NCBI RefSeq assembly: GCF_002585305.1
Contig: NZ_NUNF01000055.1
Coordinates: forward strand, 1 to 12,444
Direction: 5' to 3'
Source of the DNA: Bacillus sp. AFS037270
GTDB taxonomy: Bacteria; Bacillota; Bacilli; Bacillales_B; DSM-18226
Length of the DNA: 12,444 nucleotides
Notes under the pieces: generated by a model
The model's database searches: none
What the model saw: the letters and a program-made list of their open reading frames with translations, nothing else
Told to the model about the DNA's origin: nothing
Part shown: positions 4,340 to 12,379 of the stretch, piece after piece
How the letters are laid out: each line of letters begins with the position of its first letter
How positions within the stretch are numbered: the first letter of the stretch is position 1
Position numbers and translations under genes: made by a program

Positions 4340-6556
4340 ATGAAAAAAGGTTTGATCGCCAGCCTTGCTTGTTTGTCACTTTCGGTAACTTCGGCAGCTC
4401 CTTTAGCAGTATTTGCTCACCCAATTGAAAGTACAGCTACTGACAATGGACAAACTACATTACGCCCGATTAATTCTGATGTTGCCGTTATTGCTCATCG
4501 CGGGGCATCTGCATACGGTCCTGAACATACACTTGCAGCCTATAAACAGGCAATGACGATGAAGGCGGATTATGTGGAATTCGATTTACAAATGACAAAG
4601 GATGGCCAGTTAATCGCTATGCACGATGAAACCTTGGCACGAACAACTAATGCAAAGGACCTCTATCCGGACCGTGCACCATGGAGGGTTAAGGATTTTA
4701 CACTTGATGAAATCAAACGACTTGATGCGGGCTCATGGTTCAATAAAGCATATCCAGACAAAGCAAAAACAGAGTACATCGGACAAAAGGTCCCAACTCT
4801 TGAAGAAGCAATAGAATTTGTCAAACTACACGGAAACGGAAAAGTCGGTCTTTACATGGAAACAAAAGCACCGAACGTTTACCCCGGTATGGAAGAGAAA
4901 GTAATCGAAATCTTAAAAAGAACCAATGCCTTGGATGATGAAAAGCTTTTTCTTGAATCATTTAGCGAGGATAGCCTGCGGAAGTTAAAAACCCTCGCTC
5001 CTAAAGTAAAGTTGATTCAGCTTTATACCGGCAGCATGCTGGCAGGCAAAGATGTGTACCAAGAGATGCAGAGAATCTCTGATTATGCTACTGGTGTAGG
5101 TCCTAGCAAAGAGCTTGTTGTTCCAAAACTCATGGAGGCCGCTCATCAAAACAAGCTTCTCGTCCATCCTTGGACCGTAAATTCTCAGGATGATTTGGTA
5201 TCCATGCTATCTCTTGGTGTTGATGGAGAATTCACAAATAATCCTGACCTGTTGGACGATTTATTGAAAAAGCCATTTATTTCACACGGAGTGGCAAGTG
5301 GTGATATAACCAATTCTTCAGCCATTTTATGGGCTCGTGCAAATGGAGAAGCAGGAGTCCAATTCGAAATTTCAACTGACAGCAATTTTAAAAATGATAC
5401 AATCGTAAAAACCGGTCATGCTTCTAAAGAGGATGATTTTACGGTAAATTTAGAGGTCAACGGTTTAAAAGCCGATACAAAATATTATTATCGTGGTCAT
5501 GCACTTTCCAGTAAGTATAAGGTAACCGGATCCTTTAAAACTGCACCGGAGGAAAACAGCTTAAAGCCAATGACAATGGTTTGGGGTGGAGATACTGGCG
5601 GCCAGGGAGAGATTCCGCCATATAAATCTTTCAAAGCAATGTCTAATTTAAATCCAGACTTCTTCCTATTCAGCGGGGACACCATTTATGCAGATAATAA
5701 AACACCTGCTGTCCCTAACCCTCCTTCTAAAACAGTTCAGGATTTCTGGGCTAAATATAAAGAAAACCGTACAGATGCTGGTTTGCGCAGTCTTTTGCAA
5801 AAAACAGGGACGTTCTCGATTTGGGATGATCATGAAGTGACCAATGACTTTTCAGGTCCTTCTCAGGAGCTTACTCCAACCGGATTAAGAGCGTTTAAGG
5901 ACTATTGGCCGATTTCAAGTGAGCGCAGTTCAGCGGACAAGCTTTATCATAAATACTCTTGGGGTAATACAATGGATATGATTATCCTGAACAACCGCGG
6001 TTACCGCTCACCTAACACACAGGCTGACGGACCGGATAAACAGATGCTAGGTGATGAACAGTTAAAATGGCTGGAGCAGCAGCTTCTCGAGTCTGATGCA
6101 AAAGTGAAACTGGTAGCGACTTCCGTGCCAATCTCCGTACCAACCGGAAAAGCAATGGCTAGGGATGGATGGGCAAATGGGGACAATGTAAACCCAAATG
6201 ATCCAACAGGCTATGAGAACGAGTTCAAAAAAATCTCAGATTTCATTATCGAAAAAGGAATTAAAAACGTCTTTTTCGTTACCACCGATGTCCATTTTGC
6301 AGAAATCATCAAATATGATGCCAATCGAGATGGAAAAACAGACTATAATGAGCTGATCAGTGGTCCAATCGGCGCTGTAAAAATTAACCCTGGCACCTTG
6401 GACACAACCTTTGGCCCTGAAAGATTATACGCAGAAGGTAATTTCTTCAACTTCGGTGTATTTAAGGTGGACCCTGCAAATAAGCAGGCTACTGTTGAAA
6501 TCCAAGATGAAAACGGGAAGACTCATTTTACTCATACGTTCCAGCTAGAGGACTAA
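4340..6556 (+). CDS. Secreted GDPD-PhoD fusion phosphodiesterase
   Basis: A 738-residue exported enzyme joining two hydrolase domains. Residues 1-26 form a Sec signal peptide (MKK, hydrophobic core, cut after AVFA). About 46-308 is a glycerophosphodiester phosphodiesterase with a full catalytic set: H53-R54, E62, E80, D82, H95 and E174. About 314-404 is a beta-rich PhoD N-terminal-like domain (GVASGDITNSSAILWAR; LKADTKYYYR). About 411-720 is a PhoD-like metallophosphatase: D418 (GGDTGG), D447 and Y450 (SGDTIY), D496-D497-H498-E499 (WDDHE), R553 and D650/H652 (TTDVH). A calcium-loop pattern covers 660-671. Likely substrates are glycerophosphodiesters, teichoic acid or nucleotides, releasing phosphate. 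I chose the ATG at 4340 because the signal peptide starts there and the upstream in-frame starts lie before the predicted transcription start. AGGAG lies 11 bases upstream. It is a single-gene unit with a Pho-type promoter and its own terminator. Confidence 0.88.
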   Translation: MKKGLIASLACLSLSVTSAAPLAVFAHPIESTATDNGQTTLRPINSDVAVIAHRGASAYGPEHTLAAYKQAMTMKADYVEFDLQMTKDGQLIAMHDETLARTTNAKDLYPDRAPWRVKDFTLDEIKRLDAGSWFNKAYPDKAKTEYIGQKVPTLEEAIEFVKLHGNGKVGLYMETKAPNVYPGMEEKVIEILKRTNALDDEKLFLESFSEDSLRKLKTLAPKVKLIQLYTGSMLAGKDVYQEMQRISDYATGVGPSKELVVPKLMEAAHQNKLLVHPWTVNSQDDLVSMLSLGVDGEFTNNPDLLDDLLKKPFISHGVASGDITNSSAILWARANGEAGVQFEISTDSNFKNDTIVKTGHASKEDDFTVNLEVNGLKADTKYYYRGHALSSKYKVTGSFKTAPEENSLKPMTMVWGGDTGGQGEIPPYKSFKAMSNLNPDFFLFSGDTIYADNKTPAVPNPPSKTVQDFWAKYKENRTDAGLRSLLQKTGTFSIWDDHEVTNDFSGPSQELTPTGLRAFKDYWPISSERSSADKLYHKYSWGNTMDMIILNNRGYRSPNTQADGPDKQMLGDEQLKWLEQQLLESDAKVKLVATSVPISVPTGKAMARDGWANGDNVNPNDPTGYENEFKKISDFIIEKGIKNVFFVTTDVHFAEIIKYDANRDGKTDYNELISGPIGAVKINPGTLDTTFGPERLYAEGNFFNFGVFKVDPANKQATVEIQDENGKTHFTHTFQLED

Positions 6557-6585
6557 ACTAGCGAGTTCCAAATGAATATTTTCAA

Positions 6586-6623
6586 AATAAAAACCACAGC
6601 CCAAAAAGGCTGTGGTTTTTTTT
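6586..6623. terminator. Bidirectional terminator between the GDPD-PhoD gene and thrS
   Basis: AAACCACAGCC (6591-6601) pairs with GGCTGTGGTTT (6608-6618) in a perfect 11-bp stem with a 6-base loop. There are T runs on both sides: TTTTTTTT on the plus strand, and TTTTTATTTT on the minus strand. It serves both convergent genes. Confidence 0.93.
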
Positions 6624-6633
6624 CAAACTAAGC

Positions 6634-8568
6634 TTAGCCGCGTTTTACTTCTGCTAGAAGTCCTGCAAGGAAATCAACAAATGGCTTCGTTTCTGATTTT
6701 TGTTCTCCATATTTCCGGACGTTGACAGCATTATCTTCCACTTCTTTGTCACCAACAACGAGCATATATGGTATTTTCAGCATTTGCGCTTCACGGATTT
6801 TATAACCGATCTTTTCATCACGGCCATCTAATTCTACACGGAAGCCTTCATTTTGCAGCTGTTCCTGAACCTGTTTCGCATATTCATAATGAGCGTCAGG
6901 AGAAACTGGAATCACTTGAACCTGTACTGGAGCAAGCCATGTAGGGAATGCACCTTTGTATTCTTCAATCAAGTAAGCAACAAACCGTTCCATTGTCGAT
7001 ACAACGCCGCGGTGAATAACAACAGGACGATGCTGCTTGCCATCTTCCCCGACATAATTCAAGTCAAATCGTTCAGGCAGTAAGAAGTCTAATTGAACAG
7101 TTGATAATGTTTCATCTTTACCAAGTGCAGTTCTTACTTGCACATCGAGCTTAGGACCATAGAAGGCTGCTTCTCCTTCAGCTTCGAAATAATCAAGACC
7201 AAGATCATCCATTGCTTCCTTCAACATGCTTTGTGCTTTTTCCCACATCGCATCATCATCAAAATACTTTTCAGTATCTTGCGGATCACGGTAAGAAAGA
7301 CGGAACGAGTAATCGTTAATATTAAAGTCTTTATATACTTCTAGAATTAAATTCACAACACGTTTGAATTCATCTTTAATTTGATCAGGACGGACGAAAA
7401 TATGAGCATCATTTAATGTCATCCCACGGACACGCTGCAATCCTGCTAATGCCCCTGACATTTCGTAACGATGCATTAGTCCAAGCTCCGCAATCCGAAT
7501 TGGAAGCTCACGATAGCTGTGCATGCTGTTTTTGTACACCATCATATGGTGCGGGCAGTTCATTGGGCGGAGCACTAATTGCTCGTTATCCATTTCCATA
7601 ATCGGGAACATGTCTTCATGATAATGATCCCAGTGACCTGAAGTTTTGTATAAATCAACGCTTCCCATAATTGGAGTGTACACGTGGTCATAACCAAGAC
7701 GCTGTTCTTTATCAACGATGTAACGTTCAATCACACGGCGGATGGTTGCCCCTTTAGGAAGCCATAACGGCAAGCCTTGACCAACTAATTGGTTACTTGT
7801 AAAAAGACTTAATTCTTTCCCAATTTTACGATGATCACGCTCTTTCGCTTCTTCTAATAAACGAAGATGCTCTTTTAAGTCCTCCTTCTTGAAGAAGGCA
7901 GTACCGTAAACGCGCTGCAGCATTTTATTATCGCTGTTGCCGCGCCAATAAGCACCTGCAATACTTAATAGCTTAAATTCTTTGATTTTTCCAGTAGATG
8001 GGACATGAACACCACGGCAAAGATCGAAAAATTCACCTTGCTCATAGATTGTTACTGTTTCTTCATCCGGAATCGCTTCAATTAGTTCAAGCTTGTAAGG
8101 ATCTCCAGCTTCTTTAAAAAGCTGCACCGCTTCAGCACGGCTGACTTCCTTCCGAACGATTTCAAGATTTTCATTGACGATTTTCGCCATTTCCTTTTCA
8201 ATCTTTGGCAAATCCTCTGGTGTTAACGATACATCAAGGTCCATGTCATAATAGAAGCCGCCTTCAATAACCGGGCCGACACCTAAATTGACATCTGGAT
8301 ATAGTCTTCTCACCGCTTGTGCCATTAGATGTGCTGTACTATGGCGCAATACTTCTAATGCCTCATTTGATTCTGGTACAACAATTTCTATAGAACCGTC
8401 TTCTAGAATAGGACGGCGAAGATCAACCATTTGACCGTTCCATTTGCCGGCAATTGCCTTTTTCTTGAGGCCCGGGCTGATGGAAGCGGCAATATCTTCT
8501 GTTGTTGTCCCTTTAGGGAACTCCTTTACTGCCCCATCAGGAAACGAAATCTTAACAACATCTGACAT
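6634..8568 (-). CDS. thrS: Threonine--tRNA ligase
   Basis: Class II aminoacyl-tRNA synthetase that charges tRNA-Thr, 644 residues, full length. Domains in order: TGS (about 1-63); the editing domain that removes mis-attached serine, with H76, H80, C184 and H188 (RHSTAH, CRGVH); the catalytic core (about 240-535), whose zinc ligands that recognise threonine are C338 (MNCPHH), H389 (DAHIF) and H519 (VIHRG); and the C-terminal anticodon-binding domain (about 545-640). The start at 8568 has an excellent AGGAGGAG site. It is preceded by a T-box leader, so it is induced when uncharged tRNA-Thr accumulates, and is followed by a bidirectional terminator. The class II motif region [11 protein letters not shown] is intact and nothing looks degraded. 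B. subtilis has a second copy (thrZ), which this window cannot address. Confidence 0.98.
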   Translation of the reverse strand: MSDVVKISFPDGAVKEFPKGTTTEDIAASISPGLKKKAIAGKWNGQMVDLRRPILEDGSIEIVVPESNEALEVLRHSTAHLMAQAVRRLYPDVNLGVGPVIEGGFYYDMDLDVSLTPEDLPKIEKEMAKIVNENLEIVRKEVSRAEAVQLFKEAGDPYKLELIEAIPDEETVTIYEQGEFFDLCRGVHVPSTGKIKEFKLLSIAGAYWRGNSDNKMLQRVYGTAFFKKEDLKEHLRLLEEAKERDHRKIGKELSLFTSNQLVGQGLPLWLPKGATIRRVIERYIVDKEQRLGYDHVYTPIMGSVDLYKTSGHWDHYHEDMFPIMEMDNEQLVLRPMNCPHHMMVYKNSMHSYRELPIRIAELGLMHRYEMSGALAGLQRVRGMTLNDAHIFVRPDQIKDEFKRVVNLILEVYKDFNINDYSFRLSYRDPQDTEKYFDDDAMWEKAQSMLKEAMDDLGLDYFEAEGEAAFYGPKLDVQVRTALGKDETLSTVQLDFLLPERFDLNYVGEDGKQHRPVVIHRGVVSTMERFVAYLIEEYKGAFPTWLAPVQVQVIPVSPDAHYEYAKQVQEQLQNEGFRVELDGRDEKIGYKIREAQMLKIPYMLVVGDKEVEDNAVNVRKYGEQKSETKPFVDFLAGLLAEVKRG

Positions 8569-8630
8569 ATTAACTCCTCCTTTAATTGTTTGCGCCCTGG
8601 ACTTTATGCCCTTGTAGGCTGCTTTAAAAA

Positions 8631-8661
8631 ATAAAAAAACCCGTCCCTAGGAATAGGGACG
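8631..8661 (-). terminator. T-box attenuator terminator before thrS
   Basis: Minus strand: CGTCCCTA (8661-8654), loop TTCC, then TAGGGACG (8649-8642), followed by GGTTTTTTTATTT. It is a perfect 8-bp stem with a T run, immediately downstream of the T-box sequence. It forms unless uncharged tRNA stabilises the competing antiterminator. Confidence 0.93.
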
Positions 8662-8914
8662 AGTTTTGATTAACACGTGGTTCCACCCAATTTTTCATTT
8701 TTAATAAATACAATTAAAAATGACTTTGGTCAGGTAACGGCTGTAGACCGTCAACAATTACTAATTTCTAAAAAAGAAACATTCACTGTCGAAGTTTAAA
8801 GGTGGTAAGTATTTAGTCCGTGTTAGAAGACTTTCAGCCGGTGGTCTTCCTCTCTAAAAACCGTAAAGAAATACTATTGTCCTTATCATTACTTTTACTT
8901 CAATATTTGCTATG
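8631..8914 (-). ncRNA. T-box riboswitch (tRNA-Thr) of thrS
   Basis: The leader contains the conserved T-box GGGTGGAACCACG (8688-8676 on the minus strand), whose TGGA pairs with the free tRNA 3' end, followed by the terminator. Stem I is recognisable: AGTATTT/AAATACT pairing near the base, an AGAGAG stretch, and an apical hairpin GAAGAC...GTCTTC enclosing CGGCTGAAA. In the specifier position the strand reads CTTACCACC. ACC at 8806-8804 (or the repeated ACC at 8803-8801) is a threonine codon, matching the downstream gene. The 5' end is inferred from the promoter at 8921-8949. Confidence 0.93.
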
Positions 8915-8920
8915 TACGTT

Positions 8921-8949
8921 ATTATAATCATTTACTTTTGAAAAAGCAA
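8921..8949 (-). promoter_or_regulatory. Sigma-A promoter of thrS
   Basis: Minus strand: TTGCTT (8949-8944), a 17-base spacer, then TATAAT (8926-8921). The -10 is perfect and the spacing ideal. It lies 38 bp past the ytxC stop and starts the T-box leader at about 8914. Confidence 0.85.
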
Positions 8950-8986
8950 GGTACATAAAACTAAATATTGACATTATTTTATAACT

Positions 8987-9868
8987 TTATGCATGATTTT
9001 CTGATGACCCTGGTTCCGCTGTCCATTTTTTCAAACTTCTTAGGGCGGTATAATTTTTAATCACCACCCGTTCTTCAAAAATATTTTTGATTGTTCTTAC
9101 CAGCGGCTCATCGGGGTTATTCGTATAAAGATAAATAGACGTAGGAGCAATTGATAAGAGTGGTGCGATTGAAACAGAATCAACATAAACTGGATGATTG
9201 ACTAATAATTTCCGGTCAATCATTCTCGTTAATTCCGCCCGTTTAATTTCTGCCAGCTCCTCATTATAAAACGTAATTTCCTCGTCAAATAATACATGCA
9301 GAGTCGCCATTTTCGGCTCCCGCTTTACCAAAAAGTCGCGGAGCATTTGGATAAACATTTGATATTCCTGCTCCATTTTGTATTCATCAATGGCGAGTTC
9401 TACATATTCTTCGAGCATCTGCAGGTATGGCCGCAAGCGAAATTTTAGCAAGGAATCGAAGGAGAAAGAAACATTTCCATGAAACATTTGATCAACTGCA
9501 TCCTCAATAAAAGACGTCTCTTTATTGGTTTCCTTTAAGAAAATGACAAGGTCCTCTCTTTGACCTTCCAGGATGGAATAAATAATTTCGATAATCTGAT
9601 GTTGTTCTTCCTCATTGTGAAAAAAATAGTGATTCTTAATAATATCTCGAAACCAGTCATTACGTTTCACGGTGGTAATAAAATCATAAAAGGCTGTTTT
9701 CACCTTATGAAACATCTCATTAGAAAAGCTGCCATCTAAAACTTGTACTATATGTCGATCTTCTATTAGAAGAATAGTTTTTTCATCAGAAATGCATGGT
9801 AAATACGTTAGCAAGTGGTTATAAAACCGCTTCGCATCCTTCTTGCTTTGGAAGATAATTTCCGCCAA
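8987..9868 (-). CDS. ytxC: YtxC family protein (putative sporulation protein)
   Basis: A 293-residue protein of the YtxC family, found in endospore formers and named a putative sporulation protein. Its biochemical role is unknown. I see no signal peptide, transmembrane segment or enzyme motif. The sequence is rich in charged and aromatic residues and looks mostly alpha-helical (for example YLQMLEEYVELAIDEYKMEQEYQMFIQM, given here only as about residues 148-175). The start is TTG at 9868-9866: GGGGGG (9880-9875) lies 6 bases upstream and no ATG is well placed. It follows the dnaI terminator by about 95 bp and precedes the thrS promoter. In B. subtilis I recall a small membrane-protein gene, ytxB, between dnaI and ytxC. 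It is absent here. Confidence 0.85.
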   Translation of the reverse strand: MAEIIFQSKKDAKRFYNHLLTYLPCISDEKTILLIEDRHIVQVLDGSFSNEMFHKVKTAFYDFITTVKRNDWFRDIIKNHYFFHNEEEQHQIIEIIYSILEGQREDLVIFLKETNKETSFIEDAVDQMFHGNVSFSFDSLLKFRLRPYLQMLEEYVELAIDEYKMEQEYQMFIQMLRDFLVKREPKMATLHVLFDEEITFYNEELAEIKRAELTRMIDRKLLVNHPVYVDSVSIAPLLSIAPTSIYLYTNNPDEPLVRTIKNIFEERVVIKNYTALRSLKKWTAEPGSSENHA

Positions 9869-9960
9869 CCAAATCCCCCCTTTTTAGAAAAATCTCTGTT
9901 TAATATATATGGGGGACTTGGCCAAAATAGAAGTACGCTAGGCCTCAGAAATATTATTTA

Positions 9961-9997
9961 AATAAAAAAAGGATCGCCATCGTATAGGCAATCCTTT
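9961..9997 (-). terminator. Rho-independent terminator after dnaI
   Basis: Minus strand: AAAGGATTGCC (9997-9987) pairs with GGCGATCCTTT (9978-9968) in an 11-bp stem with one T-G wobble and an 8-base loop, followed by TTTTTTTATT. It begins 14 bases after the dnaI stop codon. Confidence 0.92.
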
Positions 9998-10010
9998 AAT
10001 AATAATATTA

Positions 10011-10937
10011 TTATCTTCTATTGGGCCCATCTACTAAAACAGGCTGGCTCAAGGTACGGATTCTTTCCATAATTCTGCGGGCTTTCATTTTCTCTTCCTC
10101 GCCACGCTGGCTATAGGTTAAATGGTGCTCGAGCCCTTTTAAATCAAAATTTGAAGTAAAAAAGGTAGGAAGGCTTTCCAGCATCCGGAACTGCAGGATA
10201 GGACCAAGAACCTCGTCCCTTGTCCAGCTTGACATAGCCTCCGCCCCGATATCATCCAGCATTAAAATCGGTTCTTTTTTCAGGGCCTCAATTTTTTCGT
10301 TTAAGGTGGAATCGGCTATTGAACTTTTCATTTCTCGCAATAATTCCGGGACATAAACGATCATCGAGGAAATTTGTTTTTTGGCCAGCTTGTTAGCAAT
10401 TGCACCCAGTAAATATGATTTCCCTACTCCAAATTCTCCATATAAAAATAATCCCTTTGCCGGCTTCCCTTGTTCATAGTTTAAAATAAATGAAAGTGAT
10501 TTTTGAATCGCATCGATTCGATTATCATCATGTTCTAAATCCTCAAACGTAGCATTCAAAATATCTTTAGGAACATATAAACTTTTAATTAACTTTTCAT
10601 TTTTTCGTTTTTCATCATCCATTATTTTTCTTGGGCATCTTTCATAACGGACATCAATTGTATTTCTTACTAATACTAACTCCGGATGGTATCCTTTCAT
10701 CATATTGATACAGCCATCAAGACTCTCACACTTATTACATTCTTTACTTTGATTAATGTACTCATATAGCTTATTTAAGCCCTTTTCGATTGAATCCTTG
10801 GTCAGTTCATCTTGATGTTCCAATATAAACGACTTAACAGCTGGGTTCGAAAGCGTTTCTTGTCGCATTTTTTCGTATCGTTTTTGAAAGTTTTCACTTG
10901 AGGCTATCCGTTTTAGTGTTCGGTTTATCTTTTCCAT
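10011..10937 (-). CDS. dnaI: Primosomal helicase loader DnaI
   Basis: AAA+ ATPase that loads the replicative helicase (called DnaC in B. subtilis) at oriC and at restart sites, 308 residues. The N-terminal helicase-binding domain carries a zinc-binding cluster, C67, C70, C76, H84 and C101. The ATPase domain has Walker A GEFGVGKS (167-174), Walker B ILMLDD (224-229), a sensor-1 segment FFTSNFD (259-265) and arginine-finger candidates R287/R288 (ARRIMERIR). The ATG at 10937 has GAGGTGA just upstream, which overlaps the dnaB stop region, so dnaB and dnaI are probably translationally coupled. A strong terminator follows. This is the Firmicute-type loader, comparable to E. coli DnaC. Confidence 0.97.
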   Translation of the reverse strand: MEKINRTLKRIASSENFQKRYEKMRQETLSNPAVKSFILEHQDELTKDSIEKGLNKLYEYINQSKECNKCESLDGCINMMKGYHPELVLVRNTIDVRYERCPRKIMDDEKRKNEKLIKSLYVPKDILNATFEDLEHDDNRIDAIQKSLSFILNYEQGKPAKGLFLYGEFGVGKSYLLGAIANKLAKKQISSMIVYVPELLREMKSSIADSTLNEKIEALKKEPILMLDDIGAEAMSSWTRDEVLGPILQFRMLESLPTFFTSNFDLKGLEHHLTYSQRGEEEKMKARRIMERIRTLSQPVLVDGPNRR

Positions 10938-10947
10938 ATGTCACCTC

Positions 10948-12345
10948 TTAATCTTCGATTGCTTTTAACATTTCTTCGATTTCACGTTTTTTAGCCTCTA
11001 AATCAGGGATTTTTTCTTCTGGACCTTCTGCAGGTTCTTTCTTTGGTTCTTTATCAAACCAATCAGGCAAAAGCTCTGTCCTAATAGGCTTTTTATTAGA
11101 TGCTTTTCTGTTTTTCCTTTCTTTATCCCAAGAAAGGTACTTACTATGTTCACTTCTTGCTAATTCCATTGCCTCTTTTACAGTTTTAACTTCCTTGCGC
11201 GCCCAATGGCTGGCAATCTGCTCAACATAATTCTTAGTGAATTTCGAATCTGCTTTTAACAGGACATATTGGATGAGAACATTGACAACACCAGGAAGCA
11301 ATTTCTTCTTGAACATCACATCTTCAATAATTTTCAATTCGGTATCAGATGGTTCAATTCCGTGTGAAGCATCTCTAAACACCTTAACGGGAGAGGTAGT
11401 TTCTAACGAACGGACCAACATTTCTTCCTTCGTCTTTGGTTCGTCCAATTGGACTCGGTACCTTGGCGGCTGCGTACGTTCTACTAAGCTTGGATACTGC
11501 TCATTATTTTCAAATTGATACCAGTTCCGTGCTGCTTTTCGTAATTCTTCGAGATCGATTTCATTATTTGGATTAATAGCATCGAGAATTAAATTTTTCA
11601 TTTCAATCGGATTAATATTATAGAGGAATGAAAGATTACTAATGACTTCTTTCACTTTTTTCGTTAATGCCTTTTTAGGTACAAGCGATTCATTTAATCC
11701 GGCCATTAGCAGACCAAAATCAAAAGTTTCGATATCCATTTGAATCCCTTTTTGCTCCTGACGGCCAATAAATTGTTCATCCTCTTCTGCTTGTAATTCC
11801 CCTGAAACATCTTGGATATATTGCATGCTCCCAAGCGTGGCCGAGGCGAACACATCCTGGAATGCCTTTGTTACATCTTGAAATTCATTTTCCTTTGGTT
11901 TTAGTTTATCGGTAAAAAACCGTTTCAGCCGGGCAAAATGATTCTTCCCAATTTTTCGGAACAAATAGATATTTAACATTCCATCTAAAAAGAATTGCTC
12001 CGGATTTAAAGGCGGCTGAAGCTCATAAATGAAGGAACGCTCTTCATCAACCGTCTTGACATAGGTCTTGATTAATCCGATTCCCTCTAACTTTAACCGT
12101 GCTTCATAAATTTCCTTTAAATTCATCCCCATCAGATTCATTAATAGATGGTGTGTAGATGATTCTGACCAAAGACGATTTTCCTCAAGCTCTGCCCAAA
12201 GTGTCATATACAAACTTAAGCAAGTTGACCCAATCAGAGGCTGATATAAAAACGTCAGCACTTTCCGATCATATTCATGCAGCAGCCCTCCGGCAGCTAC
12301 CATATAACGGTCGATAGGAAGAATTTCCTGCCAATGCTGCGCCAT
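10948..12345 (-). CDS. dnaB: Replication initiation and membrane attachment protein DnaB
   Basis: Firmicute DnaB, which with DnaD and DnaI recruits and loads the helicase at oriC and links the origin to the membrane. It is not the E. coli DnaB helicase. The length of 465 residues is close to the B. subtilis protein. The N-terminal winged-helix domain spans about 1-125 (opening MAQHWQEILPIDRYMVA, with LYQPLIG at 33-39). A DnaB/DnaD C-terminal type domain lies at about 320-405 and contains the YxxxIxxxW motif Y373, I377, W381. A basic and acidic low-complexity tail with a final helical segment covers about 405-465. A GAAGGG ribosome site lies about 10 bases before the ATG. dnaI begins 10 bp after it. 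In relatives nrdR lies upstream, and here that would be just outside the window. Confidence 0.96.
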   Translation of the reverse strand: MAQHWQEILPIDRYMVAAGGLLHEYDRKVLTFLYQPLIGSTCLSLYMTLWAELEENRLWSESSTHHLLMNLMGMNLKEIYEARLKLEGIGLIKTYVKTVDEERSFIYELQPPLNPEQFFLDGMLNIYLFRKIGKNHFARLKRFFTDKLKPKENEFQDVTKAFQDVFASATLGSMQYIQDVSGELQAEEDEQFIGRQEQKGIQMDIETFDFGLLMAGLNESLVPKKALTKKVKEVISNLSFLYNINPIEMKNLILDAINPNNEIDLEELRKAARNWYQFENNEQYPSLVERTQPPRYRVQLDEPKTKEEMLVRSLETTSPVKVFRDASHGIEPSDTELKIIEDVMFKKKLLPGVVNVLIQYVLLKADSKFTKNYVEQIASHWARKEVKTVKEAMELARSEHSKYLSWDKERKNRKASNKKPIRTELLPDWFDKEPKKEPAEGPEEKIPDLEAKKREIEEMLKAIED

Positions 12346-12379
12346 ATCAATTCAACCCTTCCCCTGAAAAATAAAATTA

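Noticed and set aside
4361..4375. Possible lipobox at Cys11 (SLAC) of the GDPD-PhoD protein
   Set aside because: The -3 residue is Ser rather than Leu or a similar residue, and the hydrophobic core before Cys11 would be too short. A signal peptidase I site fits better.
6853..7601. Plus-strand open frames over thrS
   Set aside because: Antisense shadows of the conserved ThrS coding sequence, with cysteine-rich or low-complexity translations.
9902..9930. Sigma-A promoter for ytxC using a TATATT -10
   Set aside because: No acceptable -35 at 16-18 bases (CTATTT or TTCTAT only). The region is simply AT-rich.
10000..10013. 14-bp palindrome TAATAATATTATTA at the dnaI stop
   Set aside because: Low-complexity AT repeat overlapping the stop codon, with no sign of a binding site.
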